From: an uncultured Bacteroidia bacterium
GTDB taxonomy: Bacteria > Bacteroidota > Bacteroidia > Bacteroidales > F082
Reading direction: 5' to 3'
Assembly (NCBI GenBank): GCA_902800965.1
Contig: CADCGK010000006.1
Coordinates: forward strand, 115,277-179,276
Length of the DNA stretch: 64,000 nt
Below, one piece after another: positions 40,694 through 49,051 of this stretch. The position numbers and the translations under genes are program-made. Below the pieces are notes generated by a model. That model saw nothing but the letters and a program-made list of their open reading frames with translations, had not been told where the DNA came from and did not search any database. Within the stretch, counting starts at the first letter, position 1, and the number at the start of each line of letters is the position of its first letter.

Positions 40694-40942
40694 TTGGCCT
40701 CAATACTAATTGTTCCCAACAGAAAACATGTGGACATTTCTCAAGTTAACAGGTTCGAATCAATACTTGATGTCACTCCTCGCATATCCGAATACTTCGA
40801 CGACCCTATTTGCGGCCGCTTCACTCTATACCCCACCAAAAACACGTACAATTTCATCCTCCTTGACCAAATAGATGGACGCTGTTGGCAAGTTCAATGG
40901 AACATCGAACCATCTAACCGAGGTGTGATGCGAATATATTGA
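40688..40942 (+). pseudogene. Probable 5'-truncated relic of a small hypothetical protein
   Basis: An 84-codon ORF whose second half (GRFTLYPTKNTYNFILLDQI, then DGRCWQVQWNIEPSNRG) looks like the C-terminus of a small secreted Bacteroidales protein family. Its upstream part runs into the antisense strand of the winged-helix relic, so both appear cut at about position 40690. No promoter or signal peptide is seen. Confidence 0.45.
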
Positions 40943-40943
40943 T

Positions 40944-40951
40944 TATCTTTG
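40944..40951 (+). promoter_or_regulatory. TATCTTTG promoter box of the nucleotidase gene
   Basis: TAnnTTTG box 75 bp upstream of the ATG at 41027. Confidence 0.65.
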
Positions 40952-41026
40952 CAGCATCATTGAATCAAAAATCAAAGCATAATAGCCGAACGAGCCGAAG
41001 CCTGTTACTATTGATTACCATTGCCT

Positions 41027-41482
41027 ATGGAAAAACAAATCATATACATCGATATGGATAATGTGCTTGTAGATTTCCCATCAGCTTTCCCATATCTGTC
41101 CATGGAAACCTTGAAAGCATATGAAGGCCGTTTAGACGAAGTACCTGGGATTTTCTCACTAATGAAACCCATGGAAGGTGCAATAGAGGCATACCGCTTT
41201 CTGGCTAAGCATTTTGATGTATTCATTCTTTCTACTGCACCTTGGCTCAACCCTTCAGCATGGTCTGACAAACTACTTTGGGTTCAAAAGTATCTCGGTG
41301 ATGTAGCATATAAAAGACTTATACTTACGCATCATAAAGACTAAAACCGCGGTGTTTTTCTAATTGATGATCGCAAGAAAAATGGCGCATCAGAATTCCA
41401 AGGAATTCATATTCTCTTTGGCAGTGAAGAATTTAAAGATTGGGAATCCGTAATTATGTATTTTGCTCAAAACTATCTCTGA
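41027..41482 (+). pseudogene. 5'(3')-deoxyribonucleotidase (NT5C type) interrupted by an in-frame stop
   Basis: The HAD-fold starts well (IIYIDMDNVLVDFPSAF, nucleophile Asp; FILSTAPWLNPSAWSDK). It stops at TAA (41342-41344) after LILTHHKD. The same frame resumes at once with NRGVFLIDDRKKNGASEF and IHILFGSEEFKDWESVI, which hold the conserved second acidic motif (IDDR), and ends at 41480-41482. The stop replaces what is normally a leucine-like position. The product of 105 residues would lack the metal-binding IDDR, so the gene is probably dead unless the stop is read through. Overlaps the convergent LRR-AAA+ gene by 29 bp. Confidence 0.8.
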
Positions 41483-43274
41483 TTGCCTCATACTTTTTTA
41501 TTGTAGCAAGTGTTAAGTGAGATTTAAGTCCTATACTAGCAGATTCAAGCATCAACTGAGTTATACAATCACTATCGCTTCCAAAAGCAATACGACCAGC
41601 ATTATCTACTATTTCCCTAATATCAGAGCAACTATAGTTTTCTGTCATCTGTGCCAGTCTTTCATAATCAATAAATGAATCAACAGCACGATTCTGCAGG
41701 TTTATTTCAAACAATTGTTTCCTAGTCTCAAAATCAGGTTGTGGAATATAATAATGCAACGCCAAACGTCCTGTTCGTAAAGCAGCTTTGTCAATCAAAT
41801 CTGGTTTATTTGTCGCGGCTATAACCGTTACGCCATCCTGCCCACAATTATTAAGCTGAGCAAGAAATTCATTTACTTCTCCAGATTCACTAACCGTTGT
41901 GTGCTTTCCTCTGTCAGTTATCATTGCATCTACTTCATCTAGGAATAATAAAGTAGGTGCATTTTTCCTTGCCTCGTCAAACATCGTTGCTATTTTCCCC
42001 TGTCCTCCATGTATATAGGGTGAAGCCACATCAGAACACATAACATACATATAATTGCACCCTATTTCCTCTGCTAGTTTTTCAGCAAAAAAAGTCTTAC
42101 CACATCCCGGTGGACCATACAACAATATACCATTCGGAATTGTAATTCCAAAACGCCTTGCTCGATTAGGATCCTTAAGAACCTTAATAATATCCGTTCG
42201 AAGTTTTTGTTTTAGCTTTTCCATCCCTGCTATAGCAGCAAAGCCCTTACAATCCAAACTTTTATCCTGCTCTTTTATAACATTACCAACAACATAATCC
42301 TCCACAATGCATTCCTGTGGGTATCCTCCATTAACGAACCATTGCTTAGTTCCTGTTGGCACCACTATCCTCACTTTCGCGTTGAGAAAAGTGTTATTCT
42401 TTACCCTTGCAAATCTTTCAAATACTATAGTAAGATTATCTCCTGCGAAAGCCCATTCTTCTATATCGACAACTTTTGGAGGAATAGCGATTAACTTTAA
42501 TTTTTCACAATGAGTAAATGAGCTTTTCTTTATTGTACTAACTTGTGGAATAGGGCTAAAATCACCAGTTTTTCCTTCCGGGCATCTTAATAACTCAGTT
42601 CCATTTTTAGAATACAAAACGCCCTCAAAAGAGCTGAATTGTTTATTATTTATATCAACCTCAATTGACATTAAAGAAGAACAACCATAAAGTGGAACAC
42701 TCGTGTTTGTAAAACCTTCAAAAGAATCGTGCAAGACTATAGATTGAAGTGTTTTACAATTACGAATTGCTCTCGAATAAACAAGTTTTACAGTCCTTGG
42801 TAAGACAAAGCAACCTTCAAAATTACGCGAAAGAAACACCAACTTAGTTTTATCCTTTGAATAAACCGCACCATTATCAATACAAAAGCTATTATTAGAA
42901 TTGCTTAACTCCACCTCAACCAATTCATTGCAAGACTCTATCAACATTCTTCCCAAATGCTCATCTATGAAATCAGGCAATAACAATTTCTTAATTGCGC
43001 AATCTGCAAACAAAGGATATTTAAAAGTCCTCAATCCATTAGGTAAAACTATCCTTGACAGCCTATTACAGCCCTTAAACGCGTCTATTTCTATACATTT
43101 CAAACCTTCTGGCAGAATAAGCTCTTCTAACATATTACATCCTTCAAATGCACCACGTCCAATAGTATTCACCATCGGAGAAACAGTGTAACTTCCTGAA
43201 ATGCTATGTGTACATTTTAGCAAGACCTGTCTATCTTCCGAATATTCAACACCGAAAAAATCTTTAAAAGTCAT
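41454..43274 (-). CDS. LRR (BspA-like)-AAA+ ATPase fusion
   Basis: A 606-residue protein without signal peptide. Residues 30-325 are leucine-rich BspA/LRR_5-like repeats (GRGAFEGCNMLEELILPEGL, IDAFKGCNRLSRIVLPNG, KSSFTHCEKLKLIAIPP). Residues 345-600 are a classical AAA+ module of the Vps4/FtsH/Cdc48 type: Walker A GPPGCGKT (388-395), Walker B LLFLDE (442-447), sensor 1 IAATNKPD, and arginine fingers in ALRTGRLALHY (about 500-503). LRR_5 repeats normally occur on cell-surface proteins; a cytoplasmic fusion to AAA+ looks like a sensor-plus-remodeller. It is AT-rich and sits in an operon behind two membrane proteins, divergent from an AbiH gene. Confidence 0.88.
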   Translation of the reverse strand: MTFKDFFGVEYSEDRQVLLKCTHSISGSYTVSPMVNTIGRGAFEGCNMLEELILPEGLKCIEIDAFKGCNRLSRIVLPNGLRTFKYPLFADCAIKKLLLPDFIDEHLGRMLIESCNELVEVELSNSNNSFCIDNGAVYSKDKTKLVFLSRNFEGCFVLPRTVKLVYSRAIRNCKTLQSIVLHDSFEGFTNTSVPLYGCSSLMSIEVDINNKQFSSFEGVLYSKNGTELLRCPEGKTGDFSPIPQVSTIKKSSFTHCEKLKLIAIPPKVVDIEEWAFAGDNLTIVFERFARVKNNTFLNAKVRIVVPTGTKQWFVNGGYPQECIVEDYVVGNVIKEQDKSLDCKGFAAIAGMEKLKQKLRTDIIKVLKDPNRARRFGITIPNGILLYGPPGCGKTFFAEKLAEEIGCNYMYVMCSDVASPYIHGGQGKIATMFDEARKNAPTLLFLDEVDAMITDRGKHTTVSESGEVNEFLAQLNNCGQDGVTVIAATNKPDLIDKAALRTGRLALHYYIPQPDFETRKQLFEINLQNRAVDSFIDYERLAQMTENYSCSDIREIVDNAGRIAFGSDSDCITQLMLESASIGLKSHLTLATIKKYEAIRDSFEQNT

Positions 43275-43293
43275 CTTTCTAAATCGTTAAATG

Positions 43294-43866
43294 CTAAAAC
43301 ACTTCTGAACCCTTACTTGGTTTTGTGTGAAAATTACCGTTTTGTTGCAACACCAAGGAATATGTCAACTCTTGATCAACCAATGTTTGTGGATTGTCTT
43401 TAGAAAATACTTCGTCGCTAAGAAAACCTCCTTTTACTCCTCCATTCATATTCTTTTCAGGATACCAGCCTTTCCCATAATAGAAAAAAGTCTGATATGT
43501 GCCGTTAGGCAACTCAAAAGTATACGAGTTTCCTGCTCTTAAATAAGCATGGGCAACAACTCTTCCGTCCGCATTCTCAGCCTTAATGATAACCACAACA
43601 TCTGAATTATTAGCTGCACGAACTTTAATTGCCGAGCAACCATAGGAGTAACATGAGCTATTTCCTCCATAATATCTCTGATATGGCAGACTTCCGTGGG
43701 GCAATGAATAGGATGCGTATTGCCTTCTAATATCCGAAGAGACCCATTCGCCTTCTGCTCCAATAGGTGTTCGTGAAGAAGCCCAAAGGGCAATCCAAAC
43801 AATAATAGCTAACACGAGCAACCAAAAACTTGCATCAACAATGCGTCTATAAGCTGTAATTTTCAT
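43294..43866 (-). CDS. Membrane-anchored protein with conserved Bacteroidota C-terminal domain
   Basis: A 190-residue protein with one N-terminal membrane helix (FWLLVLAIIVWIALWASS) and a beta-rich rest. The segment from IKVRAANNSDVVVIIKAEN through LRAGNSYTFELPNGTYQTFF to NFHTKPSKGSEVF matches a domain I have seen in Bacteroidota proteins ending '..P.SESEFF'. The fold resembles a carboxypeptidase-regulatory/transthyretin-like sandwich; that is inference. No catalytic motif. Its 19-bp gap to the LRR-AAA+ gene suggests a joint function. Confidence 0.65.
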   Translation of the reverse strand: MKITAYRRIVDASFWLLVLAIIVWIALWASSRTPIGAEGEWVSSDIRRQYASYSLPHGSLPYQRYYGGNSSCYSYGCSAIKVRAANNSDVVVIIKAENADGRVVAHAYLRAGNSYTFELPNGTYQTFFYYGKGWYPEKNMNGGVKGGFLSDEVFSKDNPQTLVDQELTYSLVLQQNGNFHTKPSKGSEVF

Positions 43867-43881
43867 AACTTTTCTTCATTA

Positions 43882-44796
43882 TTACGAAAAAACCATCATT
43901 CTAAAACAAACTATTACTCCTATTATGATTAAAAGTATAGCACTAGAAGTCAAGTAATTATCTCTAGCGTGAGATTCCCAATATTTTTTCCATTTTTTTA
44001 CTGCAACTGAATACACCATTATTGCGAGTATTCCACATGCAAGAAGAGAAATACCAATGAAATTCATATTGTTTATACATATTCCAACGATTACTGCGGC
44101 TATGCTCAAAACATTAATAACCAATGATAGTGTAAGATTGATTGGTTCATCTTTCAATGCATTTATTTCATTTATAGCACACGACTTATGAAACGGGCTT
44201 GTGGTCATATCAATAAACCGTTGGTAATCTTCTATCGTTTTGCATTTTGCTAAATTTTCATCATCAGTTTTCTTTTTTCTCTGTACTTCTTGCTCTGCTT
44301 TTAGTTTTTCTATTCTAGCCCTGGCTTGCTCTTTGTATTTTTCATCAGAGCACGTCGACATAAACTTCTCATAGTCTTGTATGCTTTTACATTTTTTAAA
44401 TGCTGCATCAATTCTACCTAATTCCTGTTCTATAAAACTATTTGAGGAACTAGGGCAAACTGTGCGTAATTTTAATATAAGTTCTTTAGCTTTAGAAGTA
44501 TATGTACCAAAAGGATACTTTTTCACATATTCTTCATAATCTCTAACAGAATGGCAACTATTAAACTCTTCTAATTCCTTTTTTTCATGTTCTATTAAAT
44601 ACGACATCACAAATTTAGGATCCGCTTTCACTGGATTTGGTTTTTTTTCAGAAGCGGTTTTCGTAACGTCTCCAGCATTCATCAATGATTTTGCTTCAGC
44701 AGCATAGATGCCATTAGGATAGCGCATAAGATACCCAGCATAGTCGCCATGAGTCTTACACCATTCCCAGAGTTTTGTTTCTTGAATATCTGCCAT
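43882..44796 (-). CDS. Repeat protein with C-terminal membrane segments
   Basis: A 304-residue protein. Residues 1-215 hold four repeats of about 35-50 residues built on 'K-C-K-S-I-x-D-Y-x-x-F/Y' or 'DYxxYxxxYPxGxYxxxA' (HGDYAGYLMRYPNGIYAAEA; VRDYEEYVKKYPFGTYTSKA; IQDYEKFMSTCS; IEDYQRFIDMTTS), a TPR-like helical pattern, with a coiled coil near 160-180. Three hydrophobic helices end the protein (LSLVINVLSIAAVIVGICI; ISLLACGILAIMVYSVAV; SAILLIIIGVIVCF). First gene of the three-gene operon; promoter box at 44843-44850. Confidence 0.65.
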   Translation of the reverse strand: MADIQETKLWEWCKTHGDYAGYLMRYPNGIYAAEAKSLMNAGDVTKTASEKKPNPVKADPKFVMSYLIEHEKKELEEFNSCHSVRDYEEYVKKYPFGTYTSKAKELILKLRTVCPSSSNSFIEQELGRIDAAFKKCKSIQDYEKFMSTCSDEKYKEQARARIEKLKAEQEVQRKKKTDDENLAKCKTIEDYQRFIDMTTSPFHKSCAINEINALKDEPINLTLSLVINVLSIAAVIVGICINNMNFIGISLLACGILAIMVYSVAVKKWKKYWESHARDNYLTSSAILLIIIGVIVCFRMMVFS

Positions 44797-44842
44797 GATA
44801 AGGGCTAATTATTGATATCTAATGAGCATTTATTAAAACTTA

Positions 44843-44850
44843 CAAAAATA
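44843..44850 (-). promoter_or_regulatory. TATTTTTG promoter box of the LRR-AAA+ operon
   Basis: TAnnTTTG box 47 bp upstream of the ATG at 44796, in a 185-bp region shared with the divergent AbiH promoter. Confidence 0.65.
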
Positions 44851-44953
44851 AAAATAATACATCAACCCCACAAGACCCCTTTAAAAAAGTGCCATGATTC
44901 CCATTTGCAAGCCTTGCAAAACCACAATCCAATCAAATGATTGGAATAATTAG

Positions 44954-44961
44954 TATCTTTG
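44954..44961 (+). promoter_or_regulatory. TATCTTTG promoter box of the AbiH gene
   Basis: TAnnTTTG box 20 bp upstream of the chosen ATG at 44982; it lies inside the longer alternative ORF, which is therefore rejected. Confidence 0.75.
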
Positions 44962-44981
44962 CAAACAATAAAATCCAGAAT

Positions 44982-46253
44982 ATGAATCGACTAATAATCA
45001 TAGGTAACGGCTTTGATTTAGCCAACGGCCTCCACACAAGTTATAAAGACTTCATTGAATGGTATTGGGATTGTTGGTGGGATAGACTCTCGAAAAGTGA
45101 TAACACAAAAGAAGAAGACGAATTGTGCATATTCAAGCTAAAAGACAAATCAGGTTTCAAGAGTTTTTTTGAACTATGGTGTAGTTTTCCGACTAATCTT
45201 TATAGTGCAAACGCTGTTGGCCATGAGGTTATCAAAGATATTATAAATAATCGCATTTGTTTGTTTGAATTGAAAAGCGAACTCTTTTCAGACATTTGCA
45301 AATCCTATGAGCTAAACAACTGGGTGGACATCGAAAACATATTCTATCAATTGTTATGCAGCAAAATCAGCCCTAATCTTTCTCCCAAAAAGCTTAATGA
45401 CGATTTGAATTGTATCCGCGCTAAATTATTCGAGTATTTAAGCAAAATCCAAATCGGCATTTCAAAAGACATCATAGACAACAACATCTATAGCAAGTTG
45501 TATGAGCCATTTAAAAAGCAGGATATTGCTATTAGTTCCATGCAAAGGTGGTATGATATGCTGATACAGCGCACCAAATATAGCAAATCCAATTGGCAAG
45601 AATTAATTGGCGCCTATCAAAAACAAAAGGCTTTTGTTGGAATCTCTAATGTTGAGCACTTCTTAGAAGACAAAAAAAAGAAAATCCAAGAACTAGGAAT
45701 AGAAAATATCTCTGAAAATGAAATTCCAGAAGCATATTGTTTCCCTGATTATACTATGTTGCTGAATTTTAATTATACATCAACAGCTGATTTGTATTTT
45801 GAGCCATTAGCTAATAATGAAAGATTTGTTGTAAATCATATTCATGGCAACCTTTCCGACTTAAACAGCATAGTATTCGGTTATGGTGATGAAATGGATG
45901 AACATTACAAGACTCTTGTCAACAAAAACGACAATGATTATCTGACCAACATCAAATCAATTAAATATCTCGAAGCAGTTAATTACAGACGACTACTGTC
46001 ATTTGTTGATTCCGACTATTTCCAAATCTACACCATGGGCCATTCTTGTGGTAATTCTGACAGAACTTTATTGCATACTCTTTTCGAGCATAAAAACTGT
46101 GTTTCCATCAAGCCTTTCTATCACAAGAAATCCAATAATTCGGATGATTACATGAATCTTGTGCAGAACATTTCCAGAAACTTCACAAATATGGCATTGA
46201 TGCGAGACAGAGTAGTCAATAAAACATTCTGCGTGCCATTGGGCGGTAATTAG
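44982..46253 (+). CDS. AbiH-family abortive infection protein
   Basis: A 423-residue protein. The N-terminal loop LIIIGNGFDLANGLHTSYKD is the AbiH hallmark, followed much later by LLNFNYTSTADLYF and VVNHIHGNLSDLNSIVFGYG, then YTMGHSCGNSD, all in the order found in AbiH. Lactococcal AbiH blocks phage growth by an unknown route. The gene is AT-rich compared with the surrounding chromosome. It is divergent from the operon of two membrane proteins and LRR-AAA+, making a four-gene module. Confidence 0.87.
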   Translation: MNRLIIIGNGFDLANGLHTSYKDFIEWYWDCWWDRLSKSDNTKEEDELCIFKLKDKSGFKSFFELWCSFPTNLYSANAVGHEVIKDIINNRICLFELKSELFSDICKSYELNNWVDIENIFYQLLCSKISPNLSPKKLNDDLNCIRAKLFEYLSKIQIGISKDIIDNNIYSKLYEPFKKQDIAISSMQRWYDMLIQRTKYSKSNWQELIGAYQKQKAFVGISNVEHFLEDKKKKIQELGIENISENEIPEAYCFPDYTMLLNFNYTSTADLYFEPLANNERFVVNHIHGNLSDLNSIVFGYGDEMDEHYKTLVNKNDNDYLTNIKSIKYLEAVNYRRLLSFVDSDYFQIYTMGHSCGNSDRTLLHTLFEHKNCVSIKPFYHKKSNNSDDYMNLVQNISRNFTNMALMRDRVVNKTFCVPLGGN

Positions 46254-46585
46254 TTTTCACCTGTGTTTAGGTATATCTTTCCTTTAATTTCTTCTTCAAT
46301 TGTTTAATTATTATTTGGGCGCATTTCCCTCCGTCCCTGTAGCTTCAAAGATAGGAAAGCATCTTTTAGCATCACCGTCCCATCCTCGTCAAGGTGTTCC
46401 GATTTTGCCTTGTGATAGGCAAGACATAGTCCCGAAGGGGCTTATCTTCCTTTACCGTAGGTCGAGACATACGAAGGCACCCCTGGCAGTCACTTTCTGG
46501 CAAGCCAAAGTCCCGAAAGGACGACCCCACCACACCCCGATATGCAATGTCGGGTTTTCATATTAGGAAAGGCATTTCCCTATGC
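46254..46585. other. 332-bp intergenic region with no credible gene
   Basis: Follows the AbiH stop. It contains the motif TCCCGAAGGGG at 46432 and the related TCCCGAAAGGA at 46511, and a weak hairpin before a T tract at 46536-46558. An 88-codon ORF on the plus strand (46300-46566) has an atypical composition and no start context; I judge it non-coding. The section could be a dispersed non-coding repeat or the scar at the right edge of the AT-rich island. Confidence 0.5.
46536..46558 (+). terminator. Weak possible terminator after the AbiH gene
   Basis: Five-bp stem CCCGA/TCGGG with a 9-nt loop followed by TTTT. It lies 280 bp after the AbiH stop, so the assignment is tentative. Confidence 0.3.
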
Positions 46586-46822
46586 TTAATCTGCTATCAT
46601 CTCACAAACAGGATCTTCCCTAATAATCTTCGGGCCTGACTTCCCAGCCAGTACCAACACTTTCTTGCCATTGCGATAGATGTGGAGCTGCCTTGAGCGA
46701 ACCACGACCGTCAGTTCCGCGTCGTCTTGCAGGGCCATCCATAGACGATGGTACTCGCCATCCTCATCGAACAGTTTCTTCTGCAAGTGCGAACACATAT
46801 TGGTGGTGTCGAGGGTCATCAT
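46586..46822 (-). CDS. Small hypothetical protein
   Basis: A 78-residue ORF starting MMTLDTTNMCSHLQKKLF. The part HRLWMALQDDAELTVVVRSR and LHIYRNGKKVLVL resembles the start of a larger Bacteroidales family, in which a similar 'YRG/YRN-G' strand begins a much longer protein; if so this is a truncated copy. Located 9 bp after the upstream gene's stop on the same strand. Confidence 0.5.
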   Translation of the reverse strand: MMTLDTTNMCSHLQKKLFDEDGEYHRLWMALQDDAELTVVVRSRQLHIYRNGKKVLVLAGKSGPKIIREDPVCEMIAD

Positions 46823-46831
46823 GTAGTTTCT

Positions 46832-47668
46832 TTACTTGCCTAACGGATACGAAATAATCCATCCTTCGATTCCTTTAGCACTGTATTCTCCGTTGATGAA
46901 CAACACTCTCCAAGGATGATAAGCTTTCAGCGATTCGGCCATCTCAGCGGCAAGAAGTGGGTTGTCATTGGGCTTGAGCACTTTCACTTCGCATTCTACC
47001 AAATTGCCATTCGCATCAACACGAGCTTGTTTGATCTTGAACACAATGCGTTCCACATCGGCCAGCTCGGGATAACGCTCAATATGCAGAGGAAACATTT
47101 CGCGCAATTCTTCATTGTTAGCGAGATTGAACTTGTCGAACGAAAAACCGTCCACGACATGATTATGGTATTCTTTTCGCCCTGTTATTTTCCCCTTGTC
47201 GATGTTGAGCATCATTTCTTCCTCGTAGTTTCGCTCAAACGCGTCGTGCCAGTAATAAACCACCTTTCCTGTGGCCACGCGAATCTCTCTCGTAAGCCAA
47301 CTGGCCACGATGCAGTCTCCGTCCACATAGTTTTTGAATACACGGAGGAGGGTGTTGGAAGGAATGGACGTTCCTTTCATGCCTCGGATCTTGGCATCGT
47401 AGTATTCGCATCGGATGCTATCCAGACAGAGCATATCCTGATGAATGCTCCAATAGGCGGTGTAGCCGTCCCAGTTAGAAGTGACAATGGGCCGATTCTC
47501 TGGGAGCACGGCTTTCAAGTCGCGATAGAGCGTAGCGTCTAAATCAATAGGCTTACCTAATAATTCCCAGCGGACACCGTCTATAAAGATCACGTCACCC
47601 GATTGACCCGTGGCATGGGCGACAAGGGCCAAAAACAAGAACGATACAAATAAAAAGATCCTTTTCAT
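46832..47668 (-). CDS. Hypothetical secreted protein with TonB-C-like C-terminus
   Basis: A 278-residue protein with a signal peptide (MKRIFLFVSFLFLALVAHATG). The middle is beta-rich and unfamiliar. The C-terminal 70 residues (ARVDANGNLVECEVKVLKPN, ESLKAYHPWRVLFINGE, IEGWIISYPLGK) have the layout of TonB C-terminal-like domains found in many Bacteroidales periplasmic proteins. A promoter box lies at 47696-47703. Confidence 0.62.
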   Translation of the reverse strand: MKRIFLFVSFLFLALVAHATGQSGDVIFIDGVRWELLGKPIDLDATLYRDLKAVLPENRPIVTSNWDGYTAYWSIHQDMLCLDSIRCEYYDAKIRGMKGTSIPSNTLLRVFKNYVDGDCIVASWLTREIRVATGKVVYYWHDAFERNYEEEMMLNIDKGKITGRKEYHNHVVDGFSFDKFNLANNEELREMFPLHIERYPELADVERIVFKIKQARVDANGNLVECEVKVLKPNDNPLLAAEMAESLKAYHPWRVLFINGEYSAKGIEGWIISYPLGK

Positions 47669-47695
47669 AGTGTTAGCGGTTTCTTTTATAACTTA

Positions 47696-47703
47696 CAAAG
47701 ATA
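47696..47703 (-). promoter_or_regulatory. TATCTTTG promoter box of the TonB-C-like gene
   Basis: TAnnTTTG box 28 bp upstream of the ATG at 47668. Confidence 0.65.
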
Positions 47704-47708
47704 CTGGT

Positions 47709-49037
47709 TTATTTTGCTCGCGACAATCTTTTCAGCGACACCAGCACCAGTGGAATACTGACCATCAAGGTCATTACCTCGGCAATAGGCATACTGAGCC
47801 AAATGCCATCCTGTCCGATGATGGGGGTGAGCAAAAACATGGGAATCAGCACAAAGACGATGCTTCGGCAGAGGGCGATGACCACTGATTCCAAGGGCCG
47901 CTCGATGGCAGTGTGGAAGCTGCAGGCCACGATGTTGACGAACGACACTAAATAATGCAGCGTGACGTAGGTGGTGGCCACGGTGGTCAGCGTCTGCAAC
48001 TCCAGGTCGCCGTTGCTGAAGGCACTCGCAATGCCGTGTTTGAAAACCAAAACGAGTAGATAAACCCCAATGCCGATGCCGCCTCCGAGAAGCAAGGCAT
48101 TGGCCAACAGTGACTTGACCCTTCGATGGTTTCGGGCGCCGACGCTGTATGACATCAAGGGATACATGGCCTGCGACAGCCCGAAAATCGACATGTTGAC
48201 GATGAAGTTGAGGTAACAGACGATGGTAAACGCCGCTACGCCTTTCGTGCCAATCTCGCGCATCAACACGAGGTTGAAGATGTAGGTGGTGACCGCCGCC
48301 GAAACCGAGGTTAGCATCTCTGACGAGCCGTTGAAGAACACTTTCTTGATTTCCTTGCGCCCGCCTATCATCTTGCCGAATCGGACAAAGCGAAACAGTA
48401 ACAAAGCCGCCGTGGTGTTAGCTATGCAGGTGGCTATGGCGGCGCCAGCCACGCCCCAGTCGAAACGCAGCACGAAGAAATAGTCCAAAACGATGTTCAC
48501 CACACAGCAGATGACGCCGCTGACAAACACCCAGTTGGGCTTCCCGTTGAGACGGGTGAAAGCCTCCGTGAAGTTGGGGATGCAGTAGAAGATGAAGCCG
48601 CAACCGATGATACCAAGATATTGTCGGACAAAGGGATACACTTCATCGTTACTACCGAGGAAATAACACAAAGGCTTGAGGAAAAGGCCGACCAATAAGG
48701 AAAGCGCCGCAATGGTGACTAATAACGTGGCAAAGGTAAGTGAGGTATAGCCTTTCGCCCGTGCTTCGTCGCCTTGCCCTTTGGCGATGCCTGTGATGAC
48801 GATGCCGCCTGAAATAATCATAATGGACACGCTCAGCATTGAGCTGATGAGCGGCATGGCGATGTTGACGGCGGCAAGACCCAGCGCACCCACGCCACGG
48901 CCCACGAAAAGTCCGTCGATGATGGTCTGCAAGCCCACGATGAGCATCCCTATGATGCTCGGCAGGGCATATCTGGCAAACTCACGGAAACTGACACCGA
49001 TCAGGGCTTTGGTTCTAGAAGGAAGGCTGTTCAACAA
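47709..49037 (-). CDS. MATE-family efflux transporter
   Basis: A 442-residue membrane protein with twelve predicted segments and the MATE core patterns ALPSIIGMLIVGLQTIIDGL (first half) and FNGSSEMLTSVSAAVTTYIF (second half), plus GVAGAAIATCIANTTAALLL. MATE proteins use Na+ or H+ gradients to export drugs or metabolites. It follows the PhzF-type gene by 14 bp and is probably co-transcribed. Substrate unknown. Confidence 0.92.
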   Translation of the reverse strand: MLNSLPSRTKALIGVSFREFARYALPSIIGMLIVGLQTIIDGLFVGRGVGALGLAAVNIAMPLISSMLSVSIMIISGGIVITGIAKGQGDEARAKGYTSLTFATLLVTIAALSLLVGLFLKPLCYFLGSNDEVYPFVRQYLGIIGCGFIFYCIPNFTEAFTRLNGKPNWVFVSGVICCVVNIVLDYFFVLRFDWGVAGAAIATCIANTTAALLLFRFVRFGKMIGGRKEIKKVFFNGSSEMLTSVSAAVTTYIFNLVLMREIGTKGVAAFTIVCYLNFIVNMSIFGLSQAMYPLMSYSVGARNHRRVKSLLANALLLGGGIGIGVYLLVLVFKHGIASAFSNGDLELQTLTTVATTYVTLHYLVSFVNIVACSFHTAIERPLESVVIALCRSIVFVLIPMFLLTPIIGQDGIWLSMPIAEVMTLMVSIPLVLVSLKRLSRAK

Positions 49038-49051
49038 AATAACTTATCTAT

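Noticed and set aside
46300..46566. 88-codon ORF after the AbiH gene
   Set aside because: Proline- and basic-rich composition, no start context, and its bases hold repeated TCCCGAA motifs and a hairpin; reads better as non-coding.
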